DNA from: Monosporascus cannonballus | Lineage: Eukaryota > Ascomycota > Sordariomycetes > Xylariales | DNA: 64,000 nt | NCBI GenBank assembly: GCA_004154925.1 | Contig: QJNS01000187.1 | Coordinates: 1-64,000 of the forward strand | Direction of reading: 5' to 3' | In this document: in pieces, positions 10,783 through 24,495 of the stretch | Layout of the letters: every line of letters starts with the position of its first letter | How positions within the stretch are numbered: position 1 is the first letter of the stretch | The notes under the pieces: generated by a model | What the model was told of the DNA's origin: nothing | Seen by the model: only the letters and a program-made list of their open reading frames with translations | Database searches by the model: none | Position numbers and translations under genes: made by a program

Positions 10783-13228
10783 ATTATTTCTTTTTTTAAG
10801 TTATTAAGTATTAATAATATTATTATTAATTTAATATAACGTATTTCGTAAATTTAATTACATATATTTGCCAATAATTTATTATTATATTATGTTATAA
10901 ATAATTACCGTGATAATTAATACGTATTATATTACGTAATTAATTATTTTCCCCTTAATTCCTTATTATAATTTTATTAACCGTGTTTTATTTATCTTTT
11001 GTTTTTCGCATTTATATTTTCATTTTTTTAAGTACGTATTTTGTTTGGCTTTCTGTTTTTTTATTTTTTTTCTTTTTCGTTTATTTTATATATTATTTCC
11101 ATTCCCATATTTTCTTTTTCATAAGGAATCTTTTTAAAAAATATTTTAATATTAAAAAAAGGGATTTCCTTTAATGATATCCTTTCGACGCCGATAATAA
11201 AATAAATATTAATTATATTATAAACGGCAATAAACTATATTATATTTACGTCACATAATATTATTTTAATTACCGCACGATTTATATTTAAATTTTATAT
11301 ACCTTAAATTATGTTATAATTAATTATTATTATAACCCTTTTGGTATGATAAATAATTATTTTAATATTATTAATATTATTACTTAATTTTTATTTAAAT
11401 TTTGATTATTCTTAAAAATATTGCCTAAATAATTTCTTAATTTAATACAAATAATTACGAATTAATCGATAAATTAGAAACAATTCGTATTACGAATATT
11501 TAATATAAATGTTTTACCGTAATTGCGGTAGGTCGTTAATTCGACGTTTTTCGTAAAGCCAAAATCGGCTTTAATGCGGTTATTATTAAGAAATACTATT
11601 TTTTTAATATAATTAAAATCGATTTCCGATTATTCGTTATAATTATAAAAATCTAATTTTAATATTGTTTTATAAGTTTATAAATTCAAATCTTTTTTAT
11701 AAGTATTACGGTCCTTTCTTTATTATTTTATAATTAATTTCCAATTCAATATAATTTTAATACATTCTTATAAATATAATAATTTTCGAAAACCGTTGTA
11801 CCGTTATATTCCTTACTTTCAAATATTTTCCGCCCGTTTTCTTAACGTTTTCCCGAAATTTTGATATTTATTAATAATTATAATTAAAAAATAATTTTAT
11901 TCGATAAAACTATAATTAAATCCAAATATATTAAACGTTTTAAAAACGGCACCTTATTTTCGATTAATAACAAATTACATTCCGGTAATTTAAACTTTGT
12001 ATTTCGTAAAAAATAAAACGTTTTTAACTTTTTTTCAAATTTTACGCCTAATAAATTTAATAAATATATATATTTTTTATCATTATATATTTCCCGATTA
12101 TTTTCCGATATTTCTATATTAACTTCTTATTACGTTTATTTAAAATTAATTAATATAAAACATAATAATTAAATACGAAATTTTATTTTCAAAATAAAAA
12201 TCTAATTCTCTTTATATTATTTATAAATTTCCGATTAATATATAATACAATAATTATGTACCAAAAATTTAAAAATAATTATATAATTAAGTAATATGTT
12301 AATATTAATATTTCTATTTTATTTGAAATTACTTTTTATAATTTGTATAATTATTAAACGATTAACTTCCGATTAAGTGATTAGTATTTTGCGATTTTTT
12401 AATTATTTTATTTTTTATATATATATTTAACCTTTTTATCATATTATAATATTTCGAGTATATATTTAAAATATTTTTAGGGCTTTTACATTTCATATTT
12501 AGCAGGCGAATTGTTTCTTAATTAAACATTTATTTTGCTTGCGGTTATTTCGATAATAAAAAATATTTTTTATTACTTATTTTTTATTTTTTATTAAGTC
12601 AGGTAACGTTATTTAAATATCGTTCGGTTTCTGGTTATATTACGATGTTAATAAAAATATTAAAAATATATTATATATTCGGAAATATTTAAAAATAAAA
12701 ATTATTTTATACGTTTAAAACCTTACTTATTGCTTAACTATATGCCAGATATCAATAAATATAAATATTTTTTTAAAATTTAAAATCTTTAATAAATATA
12801 TTTAATTATGACTTTATTTAAAAATTTATAAATATATAAGATTAATTATAATGCTTTTTCTAGATTACCGTTATTTCTTCCTAATATTTATATATTATTC
12901 GATAAATAACCGTTGTTTTTTCGAAACGCCCTTTATTTTCTTATATTTATCTTTTATACTTTTATAAAAAGTATTTTATTATTTTTAATTAATACTTATA
13001 TAAAGCTTTAAATGGAAAACGGCCGGTAAACGTATTTCGCATATTATTCTATATCAATATTATATTTTATAATAACTTTATTTAATTATTTTAATATTTA
13101 TTAACGTACTTACGGAAATAATATTTTAACATTTAATAAATGAGTTTTATTTATTTATCGGTTTACAAATGATAAACTGTCGATATTTATTATTTTATTT
13201 TTTCCTTTTTATAAATTTTCGACTAAAA

Positions 13229-13441
13229 TTAACTTGTTAATAATTTATTTTTATCGTTAATAATTCCGGCTAACGTACCGAATTTATATTTAACCGTGTC
13301 GTAAAATAATCGGATTAATTTAGTTATAATTAAAGTTTTAACCGTAAGGATAAATAATTTTAATTTTATAAAACGATTAAGAATTATTAAAATTACGGTA
13401 TATTTTAATCCGTTTAAACCTAAGTTTTTAAAAAGTTCCAT
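13229..13441 (-). pseudogene. gypsy-2 integrase core fragment (open frame of 70 codons)
   Basis: This stretch has no stop and matches the gypsy integrase catalytic core. The LNRFIKLKLFI block stands for DRFTKM.HFIP, TVKTLIITKLIRLFY for T.TA..LA.LF, and the end IINDKNKLLTS for IISDRG..FTS. Both Asp positions are changed to Asn by G-to-A, so the enzyme would be inactive even if made. It lies downstream of RT and RNase H on the minus strand, as in Ty3/gypsy. Confidence 0.85.
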
Positions 13442-14510
13442 AATAACATATAATAAGATTTTTTAAATAGATTATTTGAATAATAGTAAAGGCTGTAATT
13501 ATCTACATAGTTTATAACGTAATTTTATTATGTCTTAATAATTGGGATATTATTTAATATATATTCTGATATTATTTACTATATTTTCTTAATAAAATCT
13601 TTTAATTAGTTTTTTAACGTACAAATAAATTTTATATATTTTACTTTTAAATTATTATAATATTATTTAATTAAATATTAGTATAAAACATTTCATAATA
13701 AAATTAACAATTTATTCCGATAATATAAAATCTTATTTAAACTTAAAAGCTTTTTTATTTGGGCTTAATATTTAATTATCCGTATTAATTTTAAACTATT
13801 TAAATTTTTAATTTACAATTTTAAACTTAATTATAAAATTATTAAAAACTTTTTACCTATAATAACGTTTCGTTTTTAAATAACTTCTTTTTTAAGGAAT
13901 ATAAAATATATTAATTATAAATAATAATTTTAATATTAATTTTTTTTTAATTTTTTCGGAATCCAATCGAAATATAATTATAATTTGCCATTATTAATAT
14001 TTAACCATTAATCATATTATTATTATAATTTATAATTTTATTATATTTCGTAAATATTAAATTTAATAAATATATAATTTTTTATTTTTTTTCGAACACT
14101 TTTTATAATGATATAATAAAAGTTTTTAATTTTTTTTATTCGGATAATAACTATTTCAACTTTTATTATTTAAAATCTATTTAAAAATTTTATAACAAAC
14201 AAATTTTACGTTATTTTTATAAAACCTTTTCCCTGTTTATAATGTTTTAAATCGCGCTATATATTTATAACCGTTTTCCTTACGTTTTTCGACATATTAT
14301 TTATAAATTTAAATTTTTTAAATAATACAAAAATTATGTTTTTATAGGTAATTTGATTTAATATATAATCCGGACATTTAAATAATTTATTTGCCGGATT
14401 AATAACATCCGGTTAATATTAGATTTCAAAATTAAAAGATAAAAAATAATAAATTTATTAAGTTAATTTTCCTTTAAAATTACGCGCTAATATTTTTATT
14501 ACATCCTTTT

Positions 14511-15300
14511 ACGTTATATAATCAGTAAATATGAGGAAATCTTTTTTCGTATTTTTAAAGCTTTGTTATAAACATTTTAAATTTTTATAATTATTAATAA
14601 TTTTTATTATTTTATAACTTACCGTTTTTTGATTAAGCTTAATTTTCGTAAGTAACATAAAATTAAGCGTTAATATTTTCCGTATTTTTATAAAAATATC
14701 TTTAATATAAATTTTATTAAGGTATTTATTTTAACCGTAATAGTTTTGGCATTATTTTAATATTGCAAAATAATTATTAATTAAAAATATTTTTTAAATT
14801 TTAAAACATCTTTTTAATCTTTTCGTGTTATCCAGATTTTATTATCTTACGTTTACCTTACCACCTTTTTAAAAATTTAATAAAAATTTTAATAATGCGT
14901 AAATAATAAATAATAAATTTCCCATAAAAATTTCTAAATTCTAAAACTATTTAAATATTATAAATTAATTTTGGTTTTGGTTATATTTCGATAATATCGA
15001 CCCGTTAACAATTTATCTTTAAGCTGTTAATATTAATTATAAAGCTTAAAAACTTGATCCTTTTTTAGAAAATTTATATTTAAACATTTTAAAAAATAAA
15101 TATTGTTATAATAATTATTTATAAATTAACTGGATATATTTTATATATTTCTTTTTATTATCCAAGGAAATAATTATATTATTTAAATATATTATATATA
15201 TATAATTAATTAAGGCAGTTTATACCTTATATATATAAGCTTAAAACGTAATTAATACGTTAATAAAATTAAATAATATAATTATATATTTAAATTATTT
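14511..15300 (-). pseudogene. gypsy-2 reverse transcriptase and RNase H, degraded
   Basis: The RT active site reads YLNNIIISLD at 15160-15189 (minus), where YLDD has lost both Asp to Asn. RNase H follows at about 14511-14656: KLNQKTVSYKI stands for the KL..aE.nY.t block, and FLIFTDY for the F.v.TDH block. Stops interrupt the frame. No gag motif was recognised in the upstream part (about 15,400-17,600). Confidence 0.8.
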
Positions 15301-17641
15301 ATACCGTATTCGTAAAATAATTTCTTATTAATTACGTTTTTTAAATTTAATACGGAAATAAATATTTTTAAAATTACAAATAACAGGTACTGGTTTTTTA
15401 TTATTATCCTATTTAACCCTTTATAATTAACGTATAATTAATTTTTTTAAATATAAATAATATTAATATTTTTACTTTTATTTTCGAATAATATATCCGG
15501 TTTAATTTTTGATTTTTTCGAATATATTTTTCGAATATTCTTTTTTTAAATTTTGGAAATAAAATAAAAGAGGCCGAATAAGTGCGTTTCTCTTAGGATT
15601 AAATTTATTACATATTTTCCCCTTAATAATTAAAATATTGTTTTGGTTATTGTTTCGAAATATATTTGCCGGAAATGTTTTAAATATATAAGGAAATCGG
15701 TTAACTCTTGTTTTTGTTATTTCTCGAAGTCCAAGATATTTAATTCTTCGGTTAAATTTATCAAATTCATAATATAAATATATTTGCCGGAAAATATTAA
15801 GTTTATATTTTTTTATTTGTTAACCCTTTATAATAATCCGTATCACTATTAATATATAATTATATTTAATAAAAATCCTAATTTAATTATTTTACATTTA
15901 AATTATAAACTATTCGACATTTTTAATCGTAATATATTATAAAATAAATTTGCCTAAATTTTTGTTCGTTTTTATTATTATTTATTAAATTAACGGAAAT
16001 TTCGTAAGCCTTGTAATATTTAATATATATACTGGTAACGTTAATAAAACCTAGAATATTTACGGAAATTAATTAAATATTAATTCTTTTCGTTAATTCT
16101 TTACTTATAATATTTATTTATATTCCGATATTTATATTTATTTATATTATTACGTCCTCAGTACTTTTCTTATTATATACCTTTTTGAAAAAAAAGCTTT
16201 ATTTTAACTGGTTTATAATTATTAATTGAAATAAATTAAATATATACCTTTATTCCAGTTTCTTTAAGTTTATATTTAAAAACTAATTTAATTTATCGTC
16301 ATATATTATAACATTTTATTTGGCTTTCAGAAATCGGTTTTTATATAGCCAAAACAATATGGTTTTTATATACTTTTTTAAATTATAATTTACCTTTTTA
16401 TAACTTAGTTTTTCATAATTATAATATTTAAATAAGTTTTTATAAAACTAAAAAATATTAAATTATACGGATTTATTCCGATCGGAATTAAATCAATAAT
16501 TATCTGTTTTCCGGATATTAAAATACCCGTAATTCTTATTATATTTACCTAATGTTTTTAATTTATTTTAAGGAATTTCTTTCCGAAAACGTTAAAATAA
16601 GATTATTTATTTTTATTAATACTTTTAACGGAAAATATCTTTTTTTTCGCTGTCTTTAAATGTTTTAATAACATTTTATTTTATTTATTATATTATTAAT
16701 TTATTTTAACTTAAAACTTTTCTTAATAAAATACTTTATAATCTTTATATTAATTTATAGAAATAATTAAAAATACAACGTTTATTGTTTTGATTATTTT
16801 TCCGGTTAAAAACGTCCGTAAAACTTATTTTATAAATTAAGAACTTTTATTTAGTGTAAAAGCTTAACGGTAATTAATTAAATCGTTATCGTAATTCTAT
16901 AAATTATTCCATATATTCTTTATCGGAAATATTGGGATTTACGTAATTTCTTTTAATAAAAATTTATAACTTTTTTATATTTAATTATTTTTCATAAATA
17001 AAATAATAAAATATAATGCGGTATAATTATTAAACGTTCGTAATAAAAACGTTCATATAATTTATAACTTATTAATTATAAATAAAGGTATTTCGCCTTA
17101 GCTTTTCGGCGTAAATTTCCGTAATAACCTTTATTTAATTTTTTTTAATTTACGTACGCTCGGAAAGTTTCGGATAATTACAATTCAGTATTTATTTACC
17201 GTCTTTAAGTTTTTATAACGATATCGTAATTAATTTATAAAATTATATTTGTTTAATTTATATTATTACTTATTATATAGCTACTTATCGGAATAATTCT
17301 AAGTATTATTTGTTTTATTAACGAATAATCTTTAAAATTTGATTATTATTAAAGAATTTATTTTATTATTTAAATTCCGGGACGCGATTACTATATTATG
17401 TCCGTTTTCCGATTATTTAATTAAGGGTTATTGAAATGTATTTTATTATAATATAAGTCGAGATATCGGAAATTATAATTTTTTATGAATTAAAATTCCG
17501 TTATAAATTCTGTCGTTTATTTTCGTACTGTAATTAATCGTTCGTTAATTAGGTTTTAATTAGCGGTTATTTCGATTAATAATTTAAATTTGTTTTGTAA
17601 TCGGCGCAATTTACTTTTAATAATTATTGTATTATTTTTTA

Positions 17642-17864
17642 TAGTAAATAGAAATATTATAAGATAATAAATAATTATAAGTTAAGTAAGGTAATTTTTA
17701 TCTAATCGTAAAGAAGATTCCAAAAAATAAATATATTAAGTTATTTTTATCTGGTATCTTTTATTAACTGCTAAAATAATAGATTTATATTAATAAATAA
17801 GTCGGTGGTTAATCGATAGCTAGTTGGTTAGTAGATTTATTTTTATAAAAGCTATATTTTTATA
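17642..17864 (-). repeat. gypsy-2 5' LTR
   Basis: Direct repeat of 10565-10782 with scattered transitions. The left end has TAGTAAATAG for TGTAAAATA. Confidence 0.8.
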
Positions 17865-20800
17865 TAAAATTTAAAAAAATTAAAAGAAGGTTTTAAAAAA
17901 ACTTTTAAACGTAATAAAAAGGGGTTAATAATATTACACTATTAAATATACGAATTAAAACGTATTAATATATTGTAATAATAAATTGCAAACTTTTGGG
18001 CAAAAACTATATTATATTAAATTTAATTAATAAATTTAAATTATTATAAAGAAATAATTTGGAACCCGATATAATAATCAATACCGAAAGTTAAAACTTT
18101 GTTTCCGATAACGCAAATATTATATGTAAAATTAATTACTTCAAGATTTTAATTTAAACATAATATTAAATAATTAATTTTAATATCCTTTTATTTAGAA
18201 ATTACGATATATTGTTAAGATTATTATAAATATGTTAATAGAAAAATTAAATCAGGAAAGTTTATTTTATACCTTATTAATAAATAAAAAAGAAATTAAG
18301 ATTTTAATATGTAATGGGAAATAACGACAAATATAAATATTAAAATATAATAAAAGCCGTATTACGTAAAGAAATAAAACAAAAAAACGGATAATAGAAA
18401 ACAATATAATATATCCTTATTTTTATTAACACAAAAAATAAAATAATAAAATAACGATTTAAAATAATGGCTTTAAAAGGTAAAAAGTTTACTTAATATA
18501 TTAATATATTATTATAATACGACTAATGCTTCAAAAAGGAACTCGATACAAAATTATTAAAACCTAAAGAATAAAATTATAAAATAATTTTAAAAAAAAG
18601 ATCTTTGACGAAGTTTTGCATTATTTATAACCTTAATAAAAATGAATTACGCGTTTTTAAAATATATCTAGAAAGTCGGTTATAAAAATATAGATTTAAT
18701 TTTTTAAATTATTAATAAAATACTTAATATTTTTTGTATTAAAAAAACCGGAAAATTACGATTTATAATTAATTATTAATAATAAAATAATATTATTATT
18801 ATAAATTAAATAATATTATTTTTACTTACGGAAATATTAAACTTGGTTTATAAAACCAAATAATTTATAATATTTGAATTTAAAAATAAATTTAATTTTA
18901 TTAAAATTAAACAAATACGAATAAAAAAATAGTTTTTGTAACGAAATCCAAATTATTTAAATATTTAATTATATTAATAAGATTTACGAATGTATTAATA
19001 GGTTTTTAATGGATAATTCATTGTATATTACAAAAATAGCTTAATATATTTATTTTTTATTATTTCGATAATATTTTTATTTTTTTAAAACTATAAAAAA
19101 TATATATAAAATATATTATTATTTTAAAACATATTAAAATAAACTTGTAAGAATTATTATAATTATAATATAATAAATGATAATTATGGTTAAAACAATA
19201 TAAGTCTTTTTGAAATTATTAATTATTATAAGGAATTTATTCGAAATTTTAATAAAATAATTATAGCGTTAATTAATTTTACACCAAAAAACTTTTGATA
19301 AACGTTTAAAATAAAAGAAATATTATAAAATATTAAGGATATAATTATTGATAAGTTAATATTAATTATATATGTTTTAAAATATTTTGTTAAATTAAAA
19401 AGGGATATTTCGAAATATGTATTAAGCGTAATAATTGAATAATAAAATAATTAAGGTAAATTATACTTTATTATACTTTTTATATAAATTAATAGAAGCC
19501 GAATTTAATTTCGGTATTTCAGATAAAAAATTTATAACGATTAATATAATATTTTAAAAATTTAAATACTTTTTAAAAAAGTTTATATTAAATCAAAATT
19601 TATACGAATTATTAAAACCTTATCCGTTTTATTATAATTAATAAATTTCGATTTCGTTACTATTTATACGAAAAACCTAAAAAACAGCAAAATAAACGTT
19701 TTAAGCAAATAATTAATTATTTAAAAAATTAATTAAAATTAGGTATATAATTTTCTATATTATTATAAAAACATATTACGTCCGTAATAGATGACGATAA
19801 TTTAAATAGTACCTGTTAATATGCATTAAATAATCCAGTAATATAATAATGGTTTTCCAAAAAACCAAAATACGGATAAAATATAAGTTTTAAAAAGATA
19901 TCAAATATATCTAAGACGAAATATATATAAATATTAATTATATAAATATTTATGGATTTACAAAACCTTAAAACAGCTTTAACGCATATATTGCTTTTTT
20001 ATAATAAAATTATTTTTATAAAAAGCTATATAATAATATAAAATTTATATTAAAATAAAAGCTTGACAATACGAACTTTACGGAAAATTGAAATTATTAT
20101 TAATCGCAATATAATTATAATATATAATTATATTTCATTTTATTATTAACTTTTTTATATTAAAATGTCTAATTACCGAAATATATTACTTTAATATATT
20201 TCGTAATCGTCGATCGATTTACGAAATTGTTTTAATTTTTATTATATAATAAAAACATAAATATGGACCAAATAGTATATGTCTTTTTTTATTATATTTT
20301 AAATATATATAAATTATAAATAAAATGTATTTTAAATAAAATATCGCTATTTGTAATTAAGTTTTAATAAAGCGTAATAATGTAAATCGGCCTAAATTAT
20401 AAATTATTTAATGAATTTAAATTTTAAACGGATAAATAAATAAAATCAAAGAAATAAATTGAAATGTAAAACCCTTTTTACGATATTATATTAATTTAAA
20501 CGCAATAATTGGGTTTAAAATTATTTATTATTTAATTCATTTATAATATTAAGTATTTTAAAAATATTAATATAATATTTATAAATATAAATTTTATTTT
20601 TATTTCAGAAATTTATAAAAACGTACGTTATATTGCTTTAATTAATATTAAAATGAATTGTACGTCGAAATAAATACGATAAGTATATTGAAAATAAAAA
20701 TAAAATTAAAATTTATGTATAATTCAATAAATAAACATTATAATTAAATAAATAAAAAATTTTTTTTTAAAAATAATAAATAATTTTCCTGGTTATTAAA

Positions 20801-21160
20801 AATATGTAAATAAAATGATTTAATAAAAAGCTCGATTTTAAATATATCGGTCCATATAAAACCGCCAGAAAAGTCTAAAAAATTATTATTAATTAGAATT
20901 TTTATTAATAATAAAATTTAATTTAATCTTTTATCTTTCCTAATTTAAACTGATAACGGATATAATTAAAACATATATAATATAAAAGGATATAAAAATA
21001 AAAAATAAGAAAATATATAAAATAAAAAGGATTTTCGATATACGAAAACAAAATAAATTTACTTAATATTTAATTAAGTTAAAAGCAATCCGGATTTCAA
21101 AAATATTTGGAAACTCATTAAAACATTTATCGACATTTAATACTTATTAAAAAACTTTTA
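17865..21160 (+). pseudogene. Copy A pol: RT, integrase, chromodomain (degraded)
   Basis: The start of the RT domain is near 18598. The RT active site reads YFDNIFIF at 19061-19084 (second Asp turned to Asn). The integrase core begins FVIVDRFTKL at 20200-20229, keeping the first catalytic Asp. Near 20830 a KK/LDFKYIGPYK-like block marks the integrase C-terminal domain. A chromodomain follows at 21030-21158, with DFRYTKTK, NPDFKNIWKLIKTF and YLLKNF standing for the usual D.R..., GYPD.ENTWEP and LL..F blocks. The conserved Trp is retained. Stops are TAA/TAG of the kind RIP makes from CAA, CAG or TGG. Confidence 0.85.
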
Positions 21161-21754
21161 TTAATAACGATAAACGTATTCCAGTTAATAGTTAATTAAT
21201 TAATAACCGGGATATTAGGTTACTTAGATACGGTTTATATTAACGTAATAATAATAACGGCGGCCTTTAATTATTTTTATACTTTTTATAACGTTTAAAT
21301 CTTTTTATTATTTCCATATTTTAAATGTTACGGTAAAGCATTTCGATATTACGGTAACGAAATAATCCTTTTTATTTTTACAAATAGTCCAATTTATTAA
21401 TAACTGTCTATAACATTTTACAAATCTTTTTTTTACGTTTCAAACGATTTCATTATTAAGAAACTTTTGATATTGAATTTTTAAAAATTTAAAAGTATTA
21501 TAATGACCGTTATAAGAAATATAATATATATATTTTAAAAAACCTTAAATTACCTTATATGATATACTTTTCTTTTTAGAAGAGAAATAAAAAAAATATT
21601 ATAACATTAAAATATTTAATATGTTTAAAAAAATAAAAACGTTAAGATATTTGCAAAACCGAGTTTTTTTAATACGGTCCAATATAATAAATATAAAAAA
21701 GATTATGTATTAAAATTGATACATAAATAATTTAATTTTTAAAACTAAATATCC

Positions 21755-21763
21755 TAAAAAAAG
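21755..21763 (+). other. Polypurine tract of copy A
   Basis: A purine run, AAAAAAAG, directly precedes the right LTR start TATTATAATTTAATGG. This is the expected plus-strand primer site. Confidence 0.7.
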
Positions 21764-21885
21764 TATTATAATTTAATGGTTTTAATTTTTTATTAACAGT
21801 TGGATTTTTTTTAAAAAATAGAATCCGATTTTAATTATAACGTTACGTAATTTGTTTAAAAATTTTAAGATATTATAATATTATT
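21764..21885 (+). repeat. Right LTR of copy A, truncated
   Basis: Matches the first about 120 bp of the 8234 LTR (for example CAGTTGGA for CGGTTGGA). Similarity fades at about 21885, where unrelated DNA begins, so the 3' end is lost. Confidence 0.7.
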
Positions 21886-22252
21886 ATACTTCGTAAAGTT
21901 ATTTTCTATTAATTATTTTTACCGAATTTATTATACGTTAATATAAGCCTATATATAAATTTATATTTACATAAATATAACCGTAAATTTTTATTATACT
22001 TAATATTACTAAAAGATATAAAAAATTAATTTAAAAGCAAATAACTTATATATGTCTTATATTTTTATATACTTTTACATTTTACCTTTTATAACAATAA
22101 TTAAACATATAAAAATATTTTAGTAAACATACCCTAAATATTATATATAATGGCCGATCCTTTTTTTATAATTACAAATATTATTAAAATAAAATCCTAA
22201 ATTACGACCGTTTTGTATGCCTATTAATAAATATTATCGTAACGTAAAAAAA

Positions 22253-22282
22253 TAACAATTAACGTTTTCGCGTTAATTGTTA
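22253..22282. repeat. Perfect 12-bp-arm inverted repeat
   Basis: TAACAATTAACG, loop TTTTCG, CGTTAATTGTTA. The arms are exact. A perfect hairpin that survives in strongly RIP-mutated DNA is uncommon; a transposon terminus is possible but no partner was found. Confidence 0.65.
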
Positions 22283-22389
22283 AAACGAAAAACCTTAATA
22301 GAACTTTACATAATTTTTTGTTATTAATCAAGTAAATAAAAATATATAAGTTATTTTCGATACTTAGAGCATATTAATTATATACTTAT

Positions 22390-23180
22390 TATCGAATTTT
22401 TTTAATATTAATGTTAAGTTTTTTAAAGCAGAAGCTGCATTAGCAATGAAAAATAACTTCTATTATTTATATTCAGCTTTAAAATGGTTATTTTTTAACA
22501 ATAAAATAAAAAGATTAACGTAAAAACTATCCCGATATAAAGGTAATATTAAATTGGCCTTTGTAGTTACCTTTACAAAAGAGATATTAAAATATTTATC
22601 CAAATATAAAATTTTTTAAAAGCATTTTAATAATATAAATAACATAATAGATAAGGATATTATTAAATTATTAGTACAGGTAAATCTAAAATAAACCTCC
22701 GAATATTTTGCGTTTTTATACCGTCATTATATTTACTTTTCTTTAAAATATATTAACTAAAAAAATGTAATTTCCCATTTTTATCGCTTATTTATACGTT
22801 TATTACAATAAAATATATTAACGGTATTAGTTTCTTAAATACTTTTCAAATTTTACGTAACCCTAAAAACGAAAGAATTTGGGAACCGTACCGCCGTTAT
22901 GGCGGTTATCGCTTTAAGGCAGTTAATAATGGTAAAATTACTAATAAAAAAACAAGAAATAAAGATGCCAAATTAAAGTAAGGATAAAAATATATTTTAT
23001 ATAATAAAGGCATATTCGCGTATTTTCCAATAGGTATTTTATAAACAATTTATTAATTAATACATATTTAACGATATCGAATTAATAATAAAAAGAATAA
23101 AATAATAAATAAACATCCGGACTATAAATTATTATTTAAATTTATTTTAACGGAAAGCTTGGAAATAATCTTTTTCGGAA
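22390..23180 (+). pseudogene. Degraded reading frame of unknown protein
   Basis: One frame can be followed for about 260 codons with only TAA/TAG interruptions, roughly a third of what random DNA this AT-rich would give. Recognisable protein-like stretches include FFKAEAALAMKNNF and YSALKWLFF near 22427-22490, EYFAFLYRHYIY near 22700-22735, and FGNRTAVMAVIALRQLI near 22878-22928. Codons with G or C at several positions are kept in the last block. No catalytic motif, zinc finger or RT signature was recognised. The stops are of the RIP type (from CAA or CAG). It may be an unlisted transposase or a duplicated host gene; its function is not known. Confidence 0.5.
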
Positions 23181-24495
23181 TATAATATTTAATTAAGAAA
23201 ATATAAATAATTATTATAAAAACGTTTTTTAATATTGAATAACTAAATTAAACCTTTATGATACAATAAATAACTTTTATGTATTTGTAATTGTAAAAAA
23301 TATTATTTTAACGATAATAATAAATGAAGCTTTTTTAATATTCTTATAGGTTTTTATATTTTTGTAATTTTTTAATACTATATTAATACAGGTTAATTAA
23401 ATAAATTTTTGCCTGGTAATACGCGGAAATACCAAAAGCTATTAAATATCTAACATTTTGACGTTATTTTTTATAAATAATAAACAGCCTAACTTTATAA
23501 GTTTTCAATCCATATAAAATAATTTAAATTTCACAATATTTTAATACAAATATTAATAAATTCAGCGCTATTTAAAACAACGAATAATTTGTTGTTATTA
23601 TTATATATAAGTGTTAAAATGGTAATATTTTACATAATTATTATTATCTATAATAAAAGGCTTAATCTTTAATATTATAACTTACTCCCGGCTATAATTA
23701 AGTAAACAGTGTTTATAAATTCTTAATTTTAAAATTTAAATATTAAATTATTTTCGTATAAACGATAATATTCATAATATACATAAATATATATAAAAGA
23801 ATGATATGAAGGAAATAACATTTATATAGCTAAACTAAATAATAAATATTTCCTTTTAAGGTCAACAAAATCTAAAAAAAATTAATACTAATAATATTTT
23901 TGAAATTTATAATAATTTGTTTATTAAAATTCAATGTTCCCGTAATAATTACGGATTTAACCTAGTTACAATTGATGCTATTAAATAAAATATTATTACA
24001 AATATTTTTTGCAAAATCTTAAACCCCGGTAATAAAAACTTGTTTAATATAAACGTATATAATAAATTAATTATTAAAATAAAATAATACCTTAATAGCA
24101 AATTAATAAATAATATAAAAATTGACATATAGAAATTTTTATTTTATAAAACAAATTAGGGCATTAAGTTTTTATCCCCTAAGATTATTTGCACTTATTA
24201 TATATGATGTGCAAATACGGTTTATTAAGAAACAAATATAAATTACGTTTAAATTTTAATATATAATATATTTTTTCGGCTTTGAAAATACTATCCGTAA
24301 TATTTAATAATACTTAATCTTATAAAATATTTTAATTCTAATTTTAAATTATTTATCTAATGTTATTATTATATTTTTAAATCCGTTAAACTATTAGTTT
24401 TTAAATATGTTAAAATTATAAATATTTTTATATTATCGCGTACATTATTTATAATTATAATAAGAATTATCGGCAAATTAAAAAAGTATTAAAAA

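Larger units (their letters stand above)
10565..17864 (-). mobile_element. Ty3/gypsy element nested in copy A (gypsy-2)
   Basis: Direct repeats of about 220 bp flank the element: 10565-10782 and 17642-17864. Both read TGTAAAAT or a RIP form at one side and CTATATTTTTATA at the other. The interior is coded on the minus strand. Integrase core lies at 13229-13441, RNase H at about 14511-14656 and the reverse-transcriptase active site at 15160-15189, which is gypsy order. A purine-rich tract adjoins the inner side of the 10.6-kb LTR on the coding strand, as expected for a 3' LTR. Flanking DNA joins seamlessly when compared with copy D (about 39,760-39,850). No clean target duplication was found (AAAAC before; TAAAA or AAAAT after). 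Confidence 0.82.
8234..21885 (+). mobile_element. Chromodomain Ty3/gypsy element, copy A, with nested insertion
   Basis: Left LTR 8234-8565, gag zinc knuckle 9586-9627, then a nested minus-strand gypsy element (10565-17864). After it come reverse transcriptase (active site 19061-19084), integrase (20200-20229), a C-terminal chromodomain (21030-21158), a polypurine tract and a truncated right LTR from 21764. The order RT before integrase, plus a chromodomain, places it among chromodomain-containing gypsy elements ('chromoviruses'). Copies B, C, D and E in this window belong to the same family and provide the alignments used to join the two halves of A. All coding parts carry RIP stops. Confidence 0.85.
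21886..24495. other. Unassigned AT-rich region between copy A and element H
   Basis: Shows no similarity by eye to the retrotransposon families in the window. It holds a hairpin (22253-22282) and a long degraded plus-strand frame (about 22390-23180). Another loosely open stretch lies at about 23,400-24,100 but has no recognised motif. Confidence 0.5.

Noticed and set aside
10983..11174. 63-codon plus-strand open frame rich in Phe and Tyr
   Set aside because: It lies antisense inside gypsy-2 and consists of T-rich runs. It is a by-product of composition, not a membrane protein.
10558..17870. Target duplication for gypsy-2 (AAAAC with TAAAA or AAAAT)
   Set aside because: The 5-base words agree only if the LTR end is shifted by one base or a RIP change is assumed; in A-rich DNA this is not convincing.
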